Shown one piece after another: positions 36,210 through 46,554 of a stretch of 64,000 nt of DNA. This DNA is from Acidovorax sp. Leaf160 (GTDB taxonomy: Bacteria; Pseudomonadota; Gammaproteobacteria; Burkholderiales; Burkholderiaceae_C). The stretch lies in contig NZ_LMOV01000023.1 of assembly GCF_001424265.1 (NCBI RefSeq), positions 1,292 through 65,291 of the forward strand, given 5' to 3'. Position numbers and translations under genes: made by a program. The notes under the pieces were generated by a model, which saw nothing but the letters and a program-made list of their open reading frames with translations, had not been told where the DNA came from and did not search any database. The number at the start of each line of letters is the position of its first letter. Within the stretch, counting starts at the first letter, position 1.

Positions 36210-38252
36210 GTGAACGCCCCCCTTTCCCCACCCCGCCGCCCCATCCGCGACCTGCCCGACGAGCTGATCAGCCAGATCGCCGCGGGCGAAGTGGTCGAAC
36301 GCCCTGCCTCCGCCGTGCGCGAACTGGTGGACAACGCGCTCGACGCCGGCGCCACGCAGATCACCGTGCGCCTGCTGGCCGGCGGTGTGCGGCTGATCGC
36401 CGTGGAAGACGACGGCGCCGGCATTCCGCACGACGAGCTGCCCGTCGCGCTGCGCAGGCACGCCACCAGCAAGATCACCAACCTGCACGACCTCGAATCG
36501 GTCGCCACCATGGGCTTTCGCGGCGAGGCGCTGGCTGCCATCGCCTCGGTGTCTGAAATGGCGCTGCTGTCGCGCCCGGCGCACCAGGCCAGCGCCTTCC
36601 TGCTGGACGCGCGCAGCGGCGAGCTGCGGCCCGCGGCGCGCAGCACCGGCACCACGGTGGAAGTGAAGGAACTCTTCTTTTCGACGCCTGCCCGGCGCAA
36701 GTTCTTGAAGACCGACGCCACCGAGCTGGCCCACTGCGTGGAGGCCGTGCGTCGCCATGCGCTGGCCCGGCCCGACGTGGGCTTCGCCATCTGGCATGAG
36801 GGCAAGCTGGTCGAGCAATGGCGCGCCACGCTGGCAGCGGGCGACGGCCCCCGCGACGCGGATGCGCTGCAGCAGGCACTGGGCCGCCGCCTGGCCGATG
36901 TGCTGGGCGAGGACTTCCTCGCCGAATCGGTGGCCGTGCGGCACCGCTCGGGCGCCGTCACCGTCACCGGCCGCGCAGGCCTGCCCGATGCCGCCCGCTC
37001 GCGCGCCGACCAGCAGTTCTGCTACGTCAACGGCCGCTTCGTGCGCGACAAGGTGCTGACCCATGCGGCGCGCAGCGCGTACGAAGACGTGCTGCATGGC
37101 CACAAGCAGCCCGTCTATGCGCTCTACGTGGAGATCGATCCGCTGCGGGTGGACGTGAACGTGCACCCGACCAAGATCGAGGTGCGCTTCCGGGACAGCC
37201 GCGAGGTGCATCAGGCCGTGCGCCACGCGGTGGAGAACGCCCTGGCCGCGCCGCGCGCGCAGGCCTTGGCACAGGCGGCTGCGGCTGCCGCTGCCGCTGG
37301 GGGTGCGGGCGGCGACGGCGGTGCGGAGCCATCGGGCACTGACAGCGCCCCGGCTGCAGTGGCCAGCCGTTTTCAAGCAACAAATCGGCCTTCAGCGCTT
37401 TATCCATCAGTGCAGAGTGCTATCAAATTTGATGAAAGACCCGGCCACAAGGTGTCCGACCTGCAGGCGCTGTGGGGCTCGCCATCGACGGCCACCGAAC
37501 CTGCCGCGCTCCTGGCCGCCACGCAGTCCTCCGAGCCACGGGACACGCAGGGAGCCGACCCGGTGGCCCGGCCGCAGGCGATGAACTGGGCGATGCCCGC
37601 CCCTCCCCTCGCGGCCGCAACGGCCACGGCCACAGCCCCCGCCACCTCCGTCGCCGACACCCCCACCTGGCCGCTGGGCCGCGCCGTGGCGCAGATCCAC
37701 GGCGTCTACATCCTGGCCGAGAACGCCCAGGGCCTGATCGTGGTGGACATGCATGCCGCCCACGAACGCATCGTCTATGAGCGGCTCAAGGCCCAGGTGG
37801 ATGGCGGGGCGCGCATCGCCAGCCAGCCGCTGCTGATCCCAGCGACCTTCGCCGCCACCCCCGAGGAGGTGGCGACGGCTGAGTCGCAGGAAGGCACGCT
37901 GGAGATGCTGGGCCTGGCGATCTCGCCCTTCTCGCCGCGCACGCTGGCGGTGCGGGCCGTGCCCACCACGCTGGCCCACGGCAACCCGGTCGAGCTGGCG
38001 CGCAGCGTGCTGGCCGAACTGGCGGCGCACGACGCCAGCACGGTGGTGCAGCGCGCCCGCAACGAGATCCTGGGCACCATGGCCTGCCACGGCGCGGTGC
38101 GTGCCAATCGCCGGTTGACGCTGGACGAGATGAACGCCCTGCTGCGCCAGATGGAAACCACCGACCGGTCCGACCAGTGCAACCATGGCCGTCCGACCTG
38201 GCGCCAGCTGTCGATGAAGGAGCTGGATGCGTTGTTCCTGCGGGGGCGGTGA
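36210..38252 (+). CDS. mutL: DNA mismatch repair protein MutL (endonuclease type)
   Basis: A 680-residue MutL starting with GTG. The GHKL ATPase domain (about 1-340) shows QIAAGEVVERPASAVRELVDNALDAG, EDDGAGIP, LRRHATSKI and MGFRGEALAAI. A long Ala-rich linker (about 350-475) is followed by a C-terminal dimerisation domain with the endonuclease motif DMHAAHERIVYE (DxHAxxExxxxE type), ACHGAVRAN and CNHGRPT, so this MutL should nick DNA itself, as in bacteria without MutH. The linker holds a low-GC segment from an inserted repeat (37369-37436). It links MutS recognition to strand excision. It follows the EAL gene by 10 bp with no clear ribosome site. Confidence 0.95.
   Translation: MNAPLSPPRRPIRDLPDELISQIAAGEVVERPASAVRELVDNALDAGATQITVRLLAGGVRLIAVEDDGAGIPHDELPVALRRHATSKITNLHDLESVATMGFRGEALAAIASVSEMALLSRPAHQASAFLLDARSGELRPAARSTGTTVEVKELFFSTPARRKFLKTDATELAHCVEAVRRHALARPDVGFAIWHEGKLVEQWRATLAAGDGPRDADALQQALGRRLADVLGEDFLAESVAVRHRSGAVTVTGRAGLPDAARSRADQQFCYVNGRFVRDKVLTHAARSAYEDVLHGHKQPVYALYVEIDPLRVDVNVHPTKIEVRFRDSREVHQAVRHAVENALAAPRAQALAQAAAAAAAAGGAGGDGGAEPSGTDSAPAAVASRFQATNRPSALYPSVQSAIKFDERPGHKVSDLQALWGSPSTATEPAALLAATQSSEPRDTQGADPVARPQAMNWAMPAPPLAAATATATAPATSVADTPTWPLGRAVAQIHGVYILAENAQGLIVVDMHAAHERIVYERLKAQVDGGARIASQPLLIPATFAATPEEVATAESQEGTLEMLGLAISPFSPRTLAVRAVPTTLAHGNPVELARSVLAELAAHDASTVVQRARNEILGTMACHGAVRANRRLTLDEMNALLRQMETTDRSDQCNHGRPTWRQLSMKELDALFLRGR
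37369..37436. repeat. AT-rich dispersed repeat inside the mutL linker
   Basis: Starting TTTTCAAGCAACAAATCGGC and ending CTATCAAATTTGATGAAAG, this stretch is markedly AT-richer than its surroundings and carries the short ATCAAATTTGAT palindrome. It matches the style of a small repeat widespread in Acidovorax-related genomes (from memory, not searched) and is translated in frame as FQATNRPSALYPSVQSAIKF. Confidence 0.5.
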
Positions 38253-38308
38253 CGTATCCAGGCCGATGCGCCGAGACGGGCATTCGGCCGGGATGGGCTG
38301 CGGGACCT

Positions 38309-38440
38309 GGCTTCGACAGGCCCCGCCCGAACGGGCGGGGGCAGCGGAAGGCTCGCTGCTCAAGTCTTAGCCTCAGTCTCAGCGGCTCTCGGCCGACAGT
38401 CAGCGACCCCATTCTCTGCGTCTGAGCCTCTCGAAGGGCC
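38309..38440. repeat. Palindromic intergenic repeat between mutL and the phosphodiesterase
   Basis: The left part contains GGCTTCGACAGGCCCCGCCCG AACGGG-like sequence with a perfect CCCCGCCC-GAAC-GGGCGGGG hairpin (38321-38340); the right part ends AGCCTCTCGAAGG, an inverted copy of the TTCGA-containing end. CTTCGACAGG...CCCGAACGG is the core of a common intergenic repeat in beta- and gammaproteobacteria. It lies between convergent genes and may serve as a terminator for both. Confidence 0.5.
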
Positions 38441-38509
38441 GTCACCGCGGCGCGGCCTCGGCCCGGCAAGCCGAAGGCACGCAGCCAGGCCTCTCCAGGG
38501 GGATGCCCT

Positions 38510-39676
38510 TCAGTCGTCCCGCGCCGCCTTGGCCTGGTCCGGGAAGTCCGAGAACACGCCGTCCACACCCAGCCGGAAAAACCGGCGGTATTCCGCCTTC
38601 GGGTCGCCCTTGTAGTCGGACGTCAGGCGCTTGGCTTCGCTGCGGAAGGTGTAGGGGTGCACGAACAGCCCGGCGTCGTGCGCGTACTCGACCACGCGGG
38701 TGGGCTCCATCAGCACGCGGTCGCGCTCGTCGATGACGCCGTCGCCGTTCAGGTCATCGGGCTTGCCATCGCGGTTGGCGTCCACCTGGCGGGACGGGAT
38801 GAGGTAGGGCTTCCATGGCCCGATGCCGTCCGCATAGGTCTTCACTTCCTTCAGGCCTTCGGGGGTGAGCAGGCTGGCGAAGGTGCGGCGGTCGCCCGCG
38901 ACCGCGAAGTCGTAGGGCTTGTCATACGGCGCGGTCAGATCGATGCTGCCGTCGGCATTGACGTCGTTCGCGTCCACCAGCTGGACCAGCCGCACCTGGC
39001 TCTTGCTGCGCAGGTACTTCAGGTTGGACACCTCGAACGACTGCAGGATGACGGGGGAGTCCTTCGCGGTGTAGCCATATTGCGAAAGCGTGCCGAGCAG
39101 GCGGTCTTCGAGCGGCAGACCCAGGCGGGCGTGGTAGGTCGGGTGCTTGGTCTCGATGTACACGCCCACGCTGCGGTTCAGGCGCTGGCCCTCGCTGCGG
39201 GCGAGGTCGAGCACTTCGGTCAGCGTGGGGATCTGGAAGCGGCCGTTGAACGACTGGTCGCGCTCGGGCAGCGGCTGCACGGCGCGCAGGGTCTTGATCT
39301 CGGCCAAGGTGAAGTCGGAGGCGAACCAGCCCTCTTCGGTGACGCCGTCCACGACTTTCTTGGTCTTGCGGTTGGCGAACTCCGGTCGGGTCGACACGTC
39401 GGTCGTGCCGGTGATGTTGGGCTCGTGGCGGGCAATCAGCACGCCGTCCTTGGTGGCCACCAGGTCGGGCTCGATGAAGTCGGCGCCCATTTCGATGCCG
39501 CGGCGGTAGCCCTCCAGCGTGTGGTCGGGCAGGTATCCGGCGGCGCCGCGATGGCCGATCACCAGCGCCTTCTTGCCGTCAAGGGTGGGGTCGTTGTCGT
39601 CACCGCCGCAGCCCGCCAGGAGGGCCGTGGCCACGGCCGCAGCCAGGGCCGTCTTTCCCAGGATTCTTCTTGTCAT
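38510..39676 (-). CDS. glpQ: Glycerophosphodiester phosphodiesterase lipoprotein
   Basis: A 388-residue GDPD-family enzyme hydrolysing glycerophosphodiesters to glycerol-3-phosphate and an alcohol. The start at 39676 opens a lipoprotein signal ([10 protein letters not shown], Cys about 23). Catalytic motifs: [19 protein letters not shown] (His-Arg), [20 protein letters not shown] (metal Glu/Asp and catalytic His), VYIETKHP. Near the C-terminus are Asp-rich loops, [18 protein letters not shown] and [10 protein letters not shown], resembling calcium-binding EF-hand/dockerin loops, consistent with the calcium dependence of GlpQ. It is larger than cytosolic UgpQ and acts in the envelope. Confidence 0.9.
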   Translation of the reverse strand: MTRRILGKTALAAAVATALLAGCGGDDNDPTLDGKKALVIGHRGAAGYLPDHTLEGYRRGIEMGADFIEPDLVATKDGVLIARHEPNITGTTDVSTRPEFANRKTKKVVDGVTEEGWFASDFTLAEIKTLRAVQPLPERDQSFNGRFQIPTLTEVLDLARSEGQRLNRSVGVYIETKHPTYHARLGLPLEDRLLGTLSQYGYTAKDSPVILQSFEVSNLKYLRSKSQVRLVQLVDANDVNADGSIDLTAPYDKPYDFAVAGDRRTFASLLTPEGLKEVKTYADGIGPWKPYLIPSRQVDANRDGKPDDLNGDGVIDERDRVLMEPTRVVEYAHDAGLFVHPYTFRSEAKRLTSDYKGDPKAEYRRFFRLGVDGVFSDFPDQAKAARDD

Positions 39677-39986
39677 GTGGTCGTCTCTTTCTCGGATCAG
39701 GAAGGAAGGTTCGGGACTGTGTGCAGCCCGCCTGCACTGTGCTGCGCTTTGATGACAGGCACAAGTCCGGAAAGCACCAGATCGGCACAGGGGCTGCACC
39801 AAGAAGGTTCGAAGGCACCCGGCAGACTGGTGGAATCCCTTGAATGGTGCATGCCGGCTGGCGAGCTACCCATAATGTGGCGGCCATAGCTGCGGCCACC
39901 GGCGCGGCGCCGGCATGCGGCGCGAGGCCGGCCCTGCGGCTGCCTGCCAACTTCCCTCCTCCCTTTTTTGACAGAAAGTGCTCTCC
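39677..39986. other. Divergent promoter region between glpQ-like and gdhA
   Basis: A 310-bp stretch serving both the minus-strand phosphodiesterase and gdhA. It contains CATAAT near 39870 that could be part of a -10 box, GC-rich dyads (GGCGCGGCGCCGGC near 39901) and an AGAAAG ribosome site before the gdhA ATG. No operator is convincingly recognised. Confidence 0.5.
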
Positions 39987-41330
<1,344 letters not shown>

Positions 41331-41456
41331 TTTGGGGCGCCACCGCCGGCCACGCCTGGGCTGTCTGGTGACACATCAGGAGCATGGACCGCTGAAGGCG
41401 CTTGTCTCGCTGAAATCCTCCCCACATTGGCGTCATCGCCCGGGAGGGGGTACCGT

Positions 41457-42089
41457 TCAGCGGTTGGCTGCCAGCAACAGCCCTCCAGCGCCCATGAAGA
41501 ACCCGCCGGTCGCCTTGTTCAAGCGCACCACGCCGCGCTGTGTGCGAATGAGGCGCCGGATCTGCCGGCCGCAGGTGGCGTACACCGCAGTAGCCACGAA
41601 TTCCGCCAGCAGATAGACCGAGCCCAACACCATGAACTGGTGTGCCGCAGGCTGCGCCGGGTCGATGAATTGCGGGAAGACCGCTGCGAACAGGATGATG
41701 GCCTTCGGGTTGGTGATCCCCAACAGAAACTCCTGCGCAATCAGGCTGCGCAGCTTGACGGGTTCCCGCGTAGTCACGGGTTCAACGCCCTCGATCAGTT
41801 CCAGTCCGCCGAACTCTCGACTCCGCCAGGCACGCCAGCCCAGCCAGAACAGGTAGGCCGCGCCCATCCATTTCACCGCCGTGAAGGCGCCTTCGGACGC
41901 CAGCAGCATCGCACCCAGGCCCACTGCCGAGATCGTCAGAAATATCGCGAACGCCACAACTCGGCCGATGGTGGCGACCATGGCCCTGCCCACGCCGGCA
42001 CGAATGCCGTTGTTGAGACTGCAGAAATTGTTGGGACCGGGTGTCAGCGCGATGGCCACGGCTACTGGGGCAAAGAGAACGGCATCCAT
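41457..42089 (-). CDS. LysE/RhtB-family amino-acid exporter
   Basis: A 210-residue inner-membrane exporter with about six hydrophobic helices. The LysE signature near the N-terminus, VAVAIALTPGPNNFCSLNNGIRAG, is clear, as are GAMLLASEGAFTAVKWMGAAYLFWLGWRA and LLGITNPKAIILFAAVFPQF. Family members export amino acids such as lysine, threonine or homoserine. The start at 42089 begins immediately before the first helix; a longer frame upstream is low-complexity. A 9-bp tandem repeat lies 62 bp upstream. It follows the orphan ATPase gene in the same direction, but 150 bp away. Confidence 0.9.
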   Translation of the reverse strand: MDAVLFAPVAVAIALTPGPNNFCSLNNGIRAGVGRAMVATIGRVVAFAIFLTISAVGLGAMLLASEGAFTAVKWMGAAYLFWLGWRAWRSREFGGLELIEGVEPVTTREPVKLRSLIAQEFLLGITNPKAIILFAAVFPQFIDPAQPAAHQFMVLGSVYLLAEFVATAVYATCGRQIRRLIRTQRGVVRLNKATGGFFMGAGGLLLAANR

Positions 42090-42150
42090 TGCATGTTCCG
42101 CGTCAAAAAACCAAGGTTCGTAGAGTGTAGAGCGGTCGCAGCACGCTGCA

Positions 42151-42177
42151 GCCACCGCTGCCACCGCTGCCACCGTT
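42151..42177. repeat. Three 9-bp tandem repeats (GCCACCGCT)
   Basis: GCCACCGCT, GCCACCGCT and GCCACCGTT follow in tandem, in the leader of the LysE gene. The sequence is non-coding there as far as I can tell. It may be a slippage-prone tract. Confidence 0.6.
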
Positions 42178-42242
42178 GCGAGCACACTTGCAGCCCCCGC
42201 TTTAGGACCAGCACCTGTCCAAGACACCGCCCCCATCTCCGT

Positions 42243-42878
42243 TCAATCCGGAAGCGTCCAGCTGTCACGCCAAGGCACGCCGGGCAGCGCCTCGTAATGG
42301 GCCACCACAAGGGCCCGCTGGCCCTCATGCGCGCAGGCGGCCAGCGCGTCCTGCAAGTGGTGGATGGACGGCCTGTCGAGTCCGGCGACCGGCTCGTCGA
42401 AAAGCGTGAGTTCAGCGCCGCTGGCCAGGCCCGCAGCGAAGAGCACCTTGCGTTGCGAGCCGGTGGACAACTGTTCCATGGGCTTGTGTAGGTGCGGCGG
42501 CAGGCCGAAGCCCTGCACGTGGCGGACCAGGGCATCGCCATCCCAACGCGGGTAGAGCGCAGGCAACTGTGCGAACCACTGTGCCGGGGTGATGGCATCG
42601 AGCCCGGAGGCCCGCGGTTCCACCCAGAAGACATGTGGTGCACCAGGTGACCGCCAGAGGGGCAGCGGGTGACCAAGCAGCCGGGCCGAACCGGCCTGGG
42701 CCGGCAGCGCGCCCGCCAGCAGGCGCAGCAGCGTGGTCTTGCCGGCGCCGTCGCCGCCCAGCAACAGCGAAGCGCCTGCCCGGATTTGCGCGCTCCAGCC
42801 TTGCAGCAGCGAGCGGCCGGGGTAGGCAAAGCTCCAGCCTTGCACGTTCAGGATGATGGGTTCTTCGCTGGGGGTCAT
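42243..42878 (-). CDS. ABC transporter ATP-binding protein (orphan, CcmA-like)
   Basis: A 211-residue single-domain ATPase. Walker A GGDGAGKTTLLRLLAG (about 41-56), signature LSTGSQRKVLFAAGLASGAE, Walker B LTLFDEPVAGLD and H-loop VVAHYE are intact, so it should hydrolyse ATP. No partner permease lies next to it. Sequence style is CcmA/bacteriocin-exporter-like (short, no C-terminal regulatory domain). The substrate is unknown. It is on the minus strand, divergent from the hypothetical gene at 43043. Confidence 0.82.
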   Translation of the reverse strand: MTPSEEPIILNVQGWSFAYPGRSLLQGWSAQIRAGASLLLGGDGAGKTTLLRLLAGALPAQAGSARLLGHPLPLWRSPGAPHVFWVEPRASGLDAITPAQWFAQLPALYPRWDGDALVRHVQGFGLPPHLHKPMEQLSTGSQRKVLFAAGLASGAELTLFDEPVAGLDRPSIHHLQDALAACAHEGQRALVVAHYEALPGVPWRDSWTLPD

Positions 42879-43042
42879 GGCTTGGATGGAAGGCGCGGGA
42901 TGGATGGCGGACAGCGTTCATAGGGAGGCCGGCCTCCGACCAGGACCGCACAAGAGACGGACGCGGCCGGGTGCTTTCGGCACGCCGTGCAGCCGATTGC
43001 ACCATGCCGGAGAATGCACGCAACTGCCTGCCTCCCCGCCCC

Positions 43043-43414
43043 ATGACCTCTTTGAACTACCTTGAATTTGACTACAGCGAAGACGACGAAGGCACCGGCA
43101 CCTGGGACGCCATCGCCAGCGTGACCGACGCCCGCCTGCTGGCGCTGCAGGCCGAGATCGTGCAGATGCTGGCCTGGGCCACGCACGACTTCCCCGGCCC
43201 GCGCGGCCCCATCGAAGAAGGCGGGGCCTGGGACTACGACCTGCACAGCGAGCCCGACGGCGCGCCGCTGCAGACCCTGCACTACGACGCCGCGGCCCGC
43301 CAGCTGCGCCCGGAGGTGGCGCACCGCGCCGGCCGGCGCCACACGTTCACCCTGTCGCTGAGCGGCAACCGCGCGTTTGCCGAAGCACTGCAGGCGGCCT
43401 TCGGGCTGGACTGA
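43043..43414 (+). CDS. Conserved hypothetical protein
   Basis: A 123-residue acidic soluble protein with no signal peptide or membrane segment. It begins MTSLNYLEFDYSEDDEGTGTWDAIASV and has a predicted helix then mixed alpha/beta region ending FAEALQAAFGLD. No catalytic motif is recognised. Its stop is followed after 3 bp by the GTG start of the ABC exporter gene, so the two are co-transcribed and probably translationally coupled. Conservation is suggested only by gene context and codon use typical of the region. Confidence 0.75.
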   Translation: MTSLNYLEFDYSEDDEGTGTWDAIASVTDARLLALQAEIVQMLAWATHDFPGPRGPIEEGGAWDYDLHSEPDGAPLQTLHYDAAARQLRPEVAHRAGRRHTFTLSLSGNRAFAEALQAAFGLD

Positions 43415-43417
43415 CCG

Positions 43418-45409
43418 GTGGCCCGCAGCGAAGCCCCGGCAGCCGCGCGCGGCGCCCCCCGGTCCCTGTTGGGGCTGTTGCCGTTCCTGCGGCCCTATGC
43501 CGGGCGCATCGCGCTGGCCGGCGTCTTCCTGGTGCTGGCGGCACTGGCCACGCTGGCCTTTCCCTGGGCGCTGCGGCAGCTCATCGACGGCGGCCTGGTC
43601 GGCGCGGACAAGGCCACGCAGGCCATGGCGCTGCGCGGGCACTTCGTGCTGCTGTCCGGCGTGGCCATGGCGCTGGGGGTTTTCTCGGCGGCCCGGTTCT
43701 ACATGGTCAGCTGGCTGGGCGAACGCGTCACGGCCGACCTGCGCAATGCGGTGTACCGCCACGTGCTGCAGCAAAGCCCGGAGTTCTTCGAAACCACCCA
43801 GACCGGCGAAGTGCTGTCCCGGCTGACGGTGGACACTACCCTGGTGCAGACTGTTGTCGGCTCGTCGCTGTCGATGGGGCTGCGCAACGCCGTGCTGGGC
43901 CTGGGCGCCCTGGTCATGCTGGTCTGGACGCACCCCTACGTGATGGTGCTGGTGCTGGTGGCGATCGCCGTGGTGGTGCTGCCCACGCTGTGGATCGGGC
44001 GGCGCGTGCGCCGGCTCTCACGCGCCAGCCAGGACCGCGTGGCCGATGCCAGCGCCATGGCGGCCGAAGTGCTGAACGCCATCCCCGTGGTGCAAAGCTT
44101 CACGGCCGAGCCGCGCGAGGCGCGCCGGTTCGAGGCCGCCACCGACACCGCCTTCCAGGCCGCCGTGCGGCGCAGCGGGGCACGCGCCGCGCTGGTGGCT
44201 TTCATCATCATCACCAACGCTGCGCTGCTGCTGTGGGGACTGCACCAGGGAACCCAGGCCGTCATCGCCGGCACCATGAGCGCCGGCAACCTGGGCCAGA
44301 CGGTCGTCTACGTGATGTTCCTCGCCGGGGCGGTGGCCGTGCTGGGCGAGGTGTATGGCGACCTGCTGCGCGCGGCGGGAGCGACCGAACGGCTGATGGA
44401 ACTGCTCGCCACCGAGTCGGCGATCACGTCTCCGGTTGCCGCGGATGACCGGCAGGCTCGCCCGCTCGCGCCCAGCGGGGCAGCGGCTGCGACGGCTCCG
44501 GCCGGGGCTGGCGCCCCTGCGGCGGTTCCCTTGCCCATCGCGCCCGGCGCGGGGCATGGCGGCGTCGACACACGCCCCGCCATCCCGGGTGCTGCCGTGC
44601 CGCGCACTGCTGCTTCGGAAAATGCCGGTGCCATCGCTCTGGCGTTCGACAACGTCAGCTTTGCCTATCCATCACGGCCCGGGCTGCCCGCGCTGCAGTC
44701 TTTCAACCTCGCGCTGCGCACAGGCGAGACGGTGGCCCTGGTCGGTGCCAGCGGGGCCGGCAAAAGCACCGTGTTCCAGCTGTTGCAGCGCTTCTACGAC
44801 GTGGGCGCCGGTCCGCTGGACGGCGGCTGCATCACGCTGACGGGCGTCGACATCCGCACGCTGCCGCTGCACACGCTGCGTGGCCAGATCGGCATCGTGC
44901 CGCAGGACGCCGTCATCTTCTCCCGCTCGGCCCGCGAGAACATCCGCTACGGCCGGCCCGACGCGAGCGACGCAGAGGTGGAGGCCGCTGCACGCGCGGC
45001 CTACGCCCACGGCTTCATCGAGGCCCTGCCCGAGGGGTACGACACCTTCCTGGGCGAGCGCGGGGTGCGGCTGTCCGGCGGGCAGCGCCAGCGCATGGCC
45101 ATCGCCCGCGCGCTGCTGAAGGATGCCCCCGTGCTGTTGCTGGACGAAGCCACCAGCGCGCTGGACGCCGAGAGCGAGCGCGTGGTGCAGGCCGCCCTGG
45201 AAGCCGCGATGCACCGGCATGCCGGGCGCCGCACGACGCTGGTGATAGCCCACCGCCTGGCCACCGTGCAGAACGTGGACCGGATCGTGGTGCTGGAGCA
45301 CGGCCGCATCGTGGAGGAAGGCCGGCACGAGGCGCTGGTGCGCCAGGGCGGCGCGTACGCGCGGCTGGCGGCGCTGCAGTTCGCGGGGGATGGTCGGCCA
45401 CCGGCGTAG
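43418..45409 (+). CDS. ABC exporter, fused membrane and ATPase domains (MsbA-like)
   Basis: A 663-residue half-transporter starting with GTG. A type IV transmembrane domain with six helices occupies about residues 15-325 (family blocks [22 protein letters not shown] and [17 protein letters not shown]). The ATPase domain is about 410-655: Walker [12 protein letters not shown]-loop [11 protein letters not shown], signature RLSGGQRQR, Walker [13 protein letters not shown] and H-loop IAHRLATV, all intact. The Ala/Pro-rich linker between them (about 340-405) is unusually long. It functions as a homodimeric lipid or drug exporter. A 3-bp gap follows the hypothetical protein gene. Confidence 0.93.
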   Translation: MARSEAPAAARGAPRSLLGLLPFLRPYAGRIALAGVFLVLAALATLAFPWALRQLIDGGLVGADKATQAMALRGHFVLLSGVAMALGVFSAARFYMVSWLGERVTADLRNAVYRHVLQQSPEFFETTQTGEVLSRLTVDTTLVQTVVGSSLSMGLRNAVLGLGALVMLVWTHPYVMVLVLVAIAVVVLPTLWIGRRVRRLSRASQDRVADASAMAAEVLNAIPVVQSFTAEPREARRFEAATDTAFQAAVRRSGARAALVAFIIITNAALLLWGLHQGTQAVIAGTMSAGNLGQTVVYVMFLAGAVAVLGEVYGDLLRAAGATERLMELLATESAITSPVAADDRQARPLAPSGAAAATAPAGAGAPAAVPLPIAPGAGHGGVDTRPAIPGAAVPRTAASENAGAIALAFDNVSFAYPSRPGLPALQSFNLALRTGETVALVGASGAGKSTVFQLLQRFYDVGAGPLDGGCITLTGVDIRTLPLHTLRGQIGIVPQDAVIFSRSARENIRYGRPDASDAEVEAAARAAYAHGFIEALPEGYDTFLGERGVRLSGGQRQRMAIARALLKDAPVLLLDEATSALDAESERVVQAALEAAMHRHAGRRTTLVIAHRLATVQNVDRIVVLEHGRIVEEGRHEALVRQGGAYARLAALQFAGDGRPPA

Positions 45410-45557
45410 GCGGAGCTGCACGGGTGGGCAGGGATCGGCGCTGTGAAGGCAAAGCGCCAGGCCGGTCGGCCGGGGGACGTACACACCCCCATGGGCGAAC
45501 CCGGCAGCCGGCCCTGCGGCTGCTTGCGCCGCGCTGGCCTCCCCAGGCACCGCCGGC

Positions 45558-46100
45558 CTACTGCAGGGTTTCCTTTGCGCCCACGGGCAGCGCCAGCGGC
45601 ATGACGGGCACGCCCTCCTCCAGCAGCTCCAGCGCCTGCTCGCGCGTGGCTTCGCCCCGGATGGGACGCTCGGCGATGTCGCCGTGGTGCATGCGCCGGG
45701 CCTCGTCGGCAAAGCGGCTTCCGACATCCTCGGTGCGCGCGGCGATCTCGCGCGACAACTTGAGCCAGGCGGCCTGCAGTTGCACCTGCAGGCGCCGGTG
45801 CGCCTCGCCGTCTGCGGACGCGGGCTGAGGTTCTGCCGCCGCAGGCAGCCGCTGCGGGGACGAAGCCGTGGTGGCCTGTGCTGCGGGAGCCTGGGCGTCA
45901 TCGTGGTGGCGTGCACTGCCTGTGGCGGGCCGCGCGCCGAAGTTCAGCCGGGGCGCGCTCAGTCCCTTGCGCACCTGGCTGCTGCCGCACAGCGGGCACT
46001 GCACCAGACCGCGCTGCTGCTGTGACTGATAGTCGTCCTCCGAGCCGAACCATCCCTCGAAACCATGCCCGTGCTCGCAGAACAGATCGAGGACTTTCAA
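45558..46100 (-). CDS. DUF1178 family protein
   Basis: A 180-residue protein with the DUF1178 signature MKVLDLFCEHGHGFEGWFGSED and a CPLCGSSQVRKGLSAPRLNF zinc-ribbon-like stretch with Cys pairs, followed by an Ala/Pro linker and a conserved C-terminal ADEARRMHHGDIAERPIRGEAT. The function is unknown. In Burkholderiales this gene typically follows the complex I operon, as here (with a DUF2818 gene between it and nuoN), though no functional link has been shown to me by the sequence. Confidence 0.9.
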   Translation of the reverse strand: MKVLDLFCEHGHGFEGWFGSEDDYQSQQQRGLVQCPLCGSSQVRKGLSAPRLNFGARPATGSARHHDDAQAPAAQATTASSPQRLPAAAEPQPASADGEAHRRLQVQLQAAWLKLSREIAARTEDVGSRFADEARRMHHGDIAERPIRGEATREQALELLEEGVPVMPLALPVGAKETLQ

Positions 46101-46142
46101 AGCATCAGGACCAGGAGATGAAGGGGTGGATGGATGGGCGGA

Positions 46143-46481
46143 TCAGAGGGCGGAACGGGGCGGCGCGCCGTCGCCTCCATCGCGGCGGCGCAGCAGGTAG
46201 CGGTAGACGAAACCGGGAAATGCCAGTGTCACGAACAGGGTGGCCGTGATGGCGTAGAACTCCCAGCCCTGGGGCGCGATCTGCCCCGCGCGCCGTTCGA
46301 GCAGCAGCGCCAGGCCCCCGACCACGGCATACAGCAGCACCATCTCGGCAAGCCGCCCGCCCAGTGGCTTGCGAGCGGCCGCGCGGGGCCCCACGGCCAG
46401 CCAACGCTCGTTGACGAAAGGCAGGTTCGCCGCCAGCAAGGCAGCCACGATCACCAGCCAGACGGCACCGGTTTGTGACAT
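46143..46481 (-). CDS. DUF2818 family small membrane protein
   Basis: A 112-residue inner-membrane protein with about three hydrophobic segments: AVWLVIVAALLAANLPFV, LAEMVLLYAVVGGLALLLE and FYAITATLFVTLAFPGFVYR. This DUF2818 family is restricted to beta- and some gammaproteobacteria and is usually found directly after nuoN, suggesting a role connected to complex I, not demonstrated. It ends 42 bp before DUF1178. A GC-rich hairpin lies between nuoN and this gene. Confidence 0.9.
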   Translation of the reverse strand: MSQTGAVWLVIVAALLAANLPFVNERWLAVGPRAAARKPLGGRLAEMVLLYAVVGGLALLLERRAGQIAPQGWEFYAITATLFVTLAFPGFVYRYLLRRRDGGDGAPPRSAL

Positions 46482-46523
46482 GGCGAGGAGGTCGGACGGC
46501 GGGGAGGGAAATGATCAGGAAGA

Positions 46524-46552
46524 CAGGGCGGGCGCGTGGCGCCCGTGCCCTG
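46524..46552 (-). terminator. Hairpin directly after nuoN (attenuator-like)
   Basis: CAGGGC (46524-46529) pairs with GCCCTG (46547-46552) and GGGCGC (46530-46535) with GCGCCC (46539-46544), with a short bulge. It begins 3 bp after the nuoN stop on the minus strand. No T run follows, so it is more likely partial attenuation or 3'-end protection than full termination. Confidence 0.4.
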
Positions 46553-46554
46553 CT

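Noticed and set aside
39677-39986. A sigma-54 promoter for gdhA
   Set aside because: TGG and TGC-like pieces occur, but no -24/-12 pair with proper GG/GC spacing could be found.
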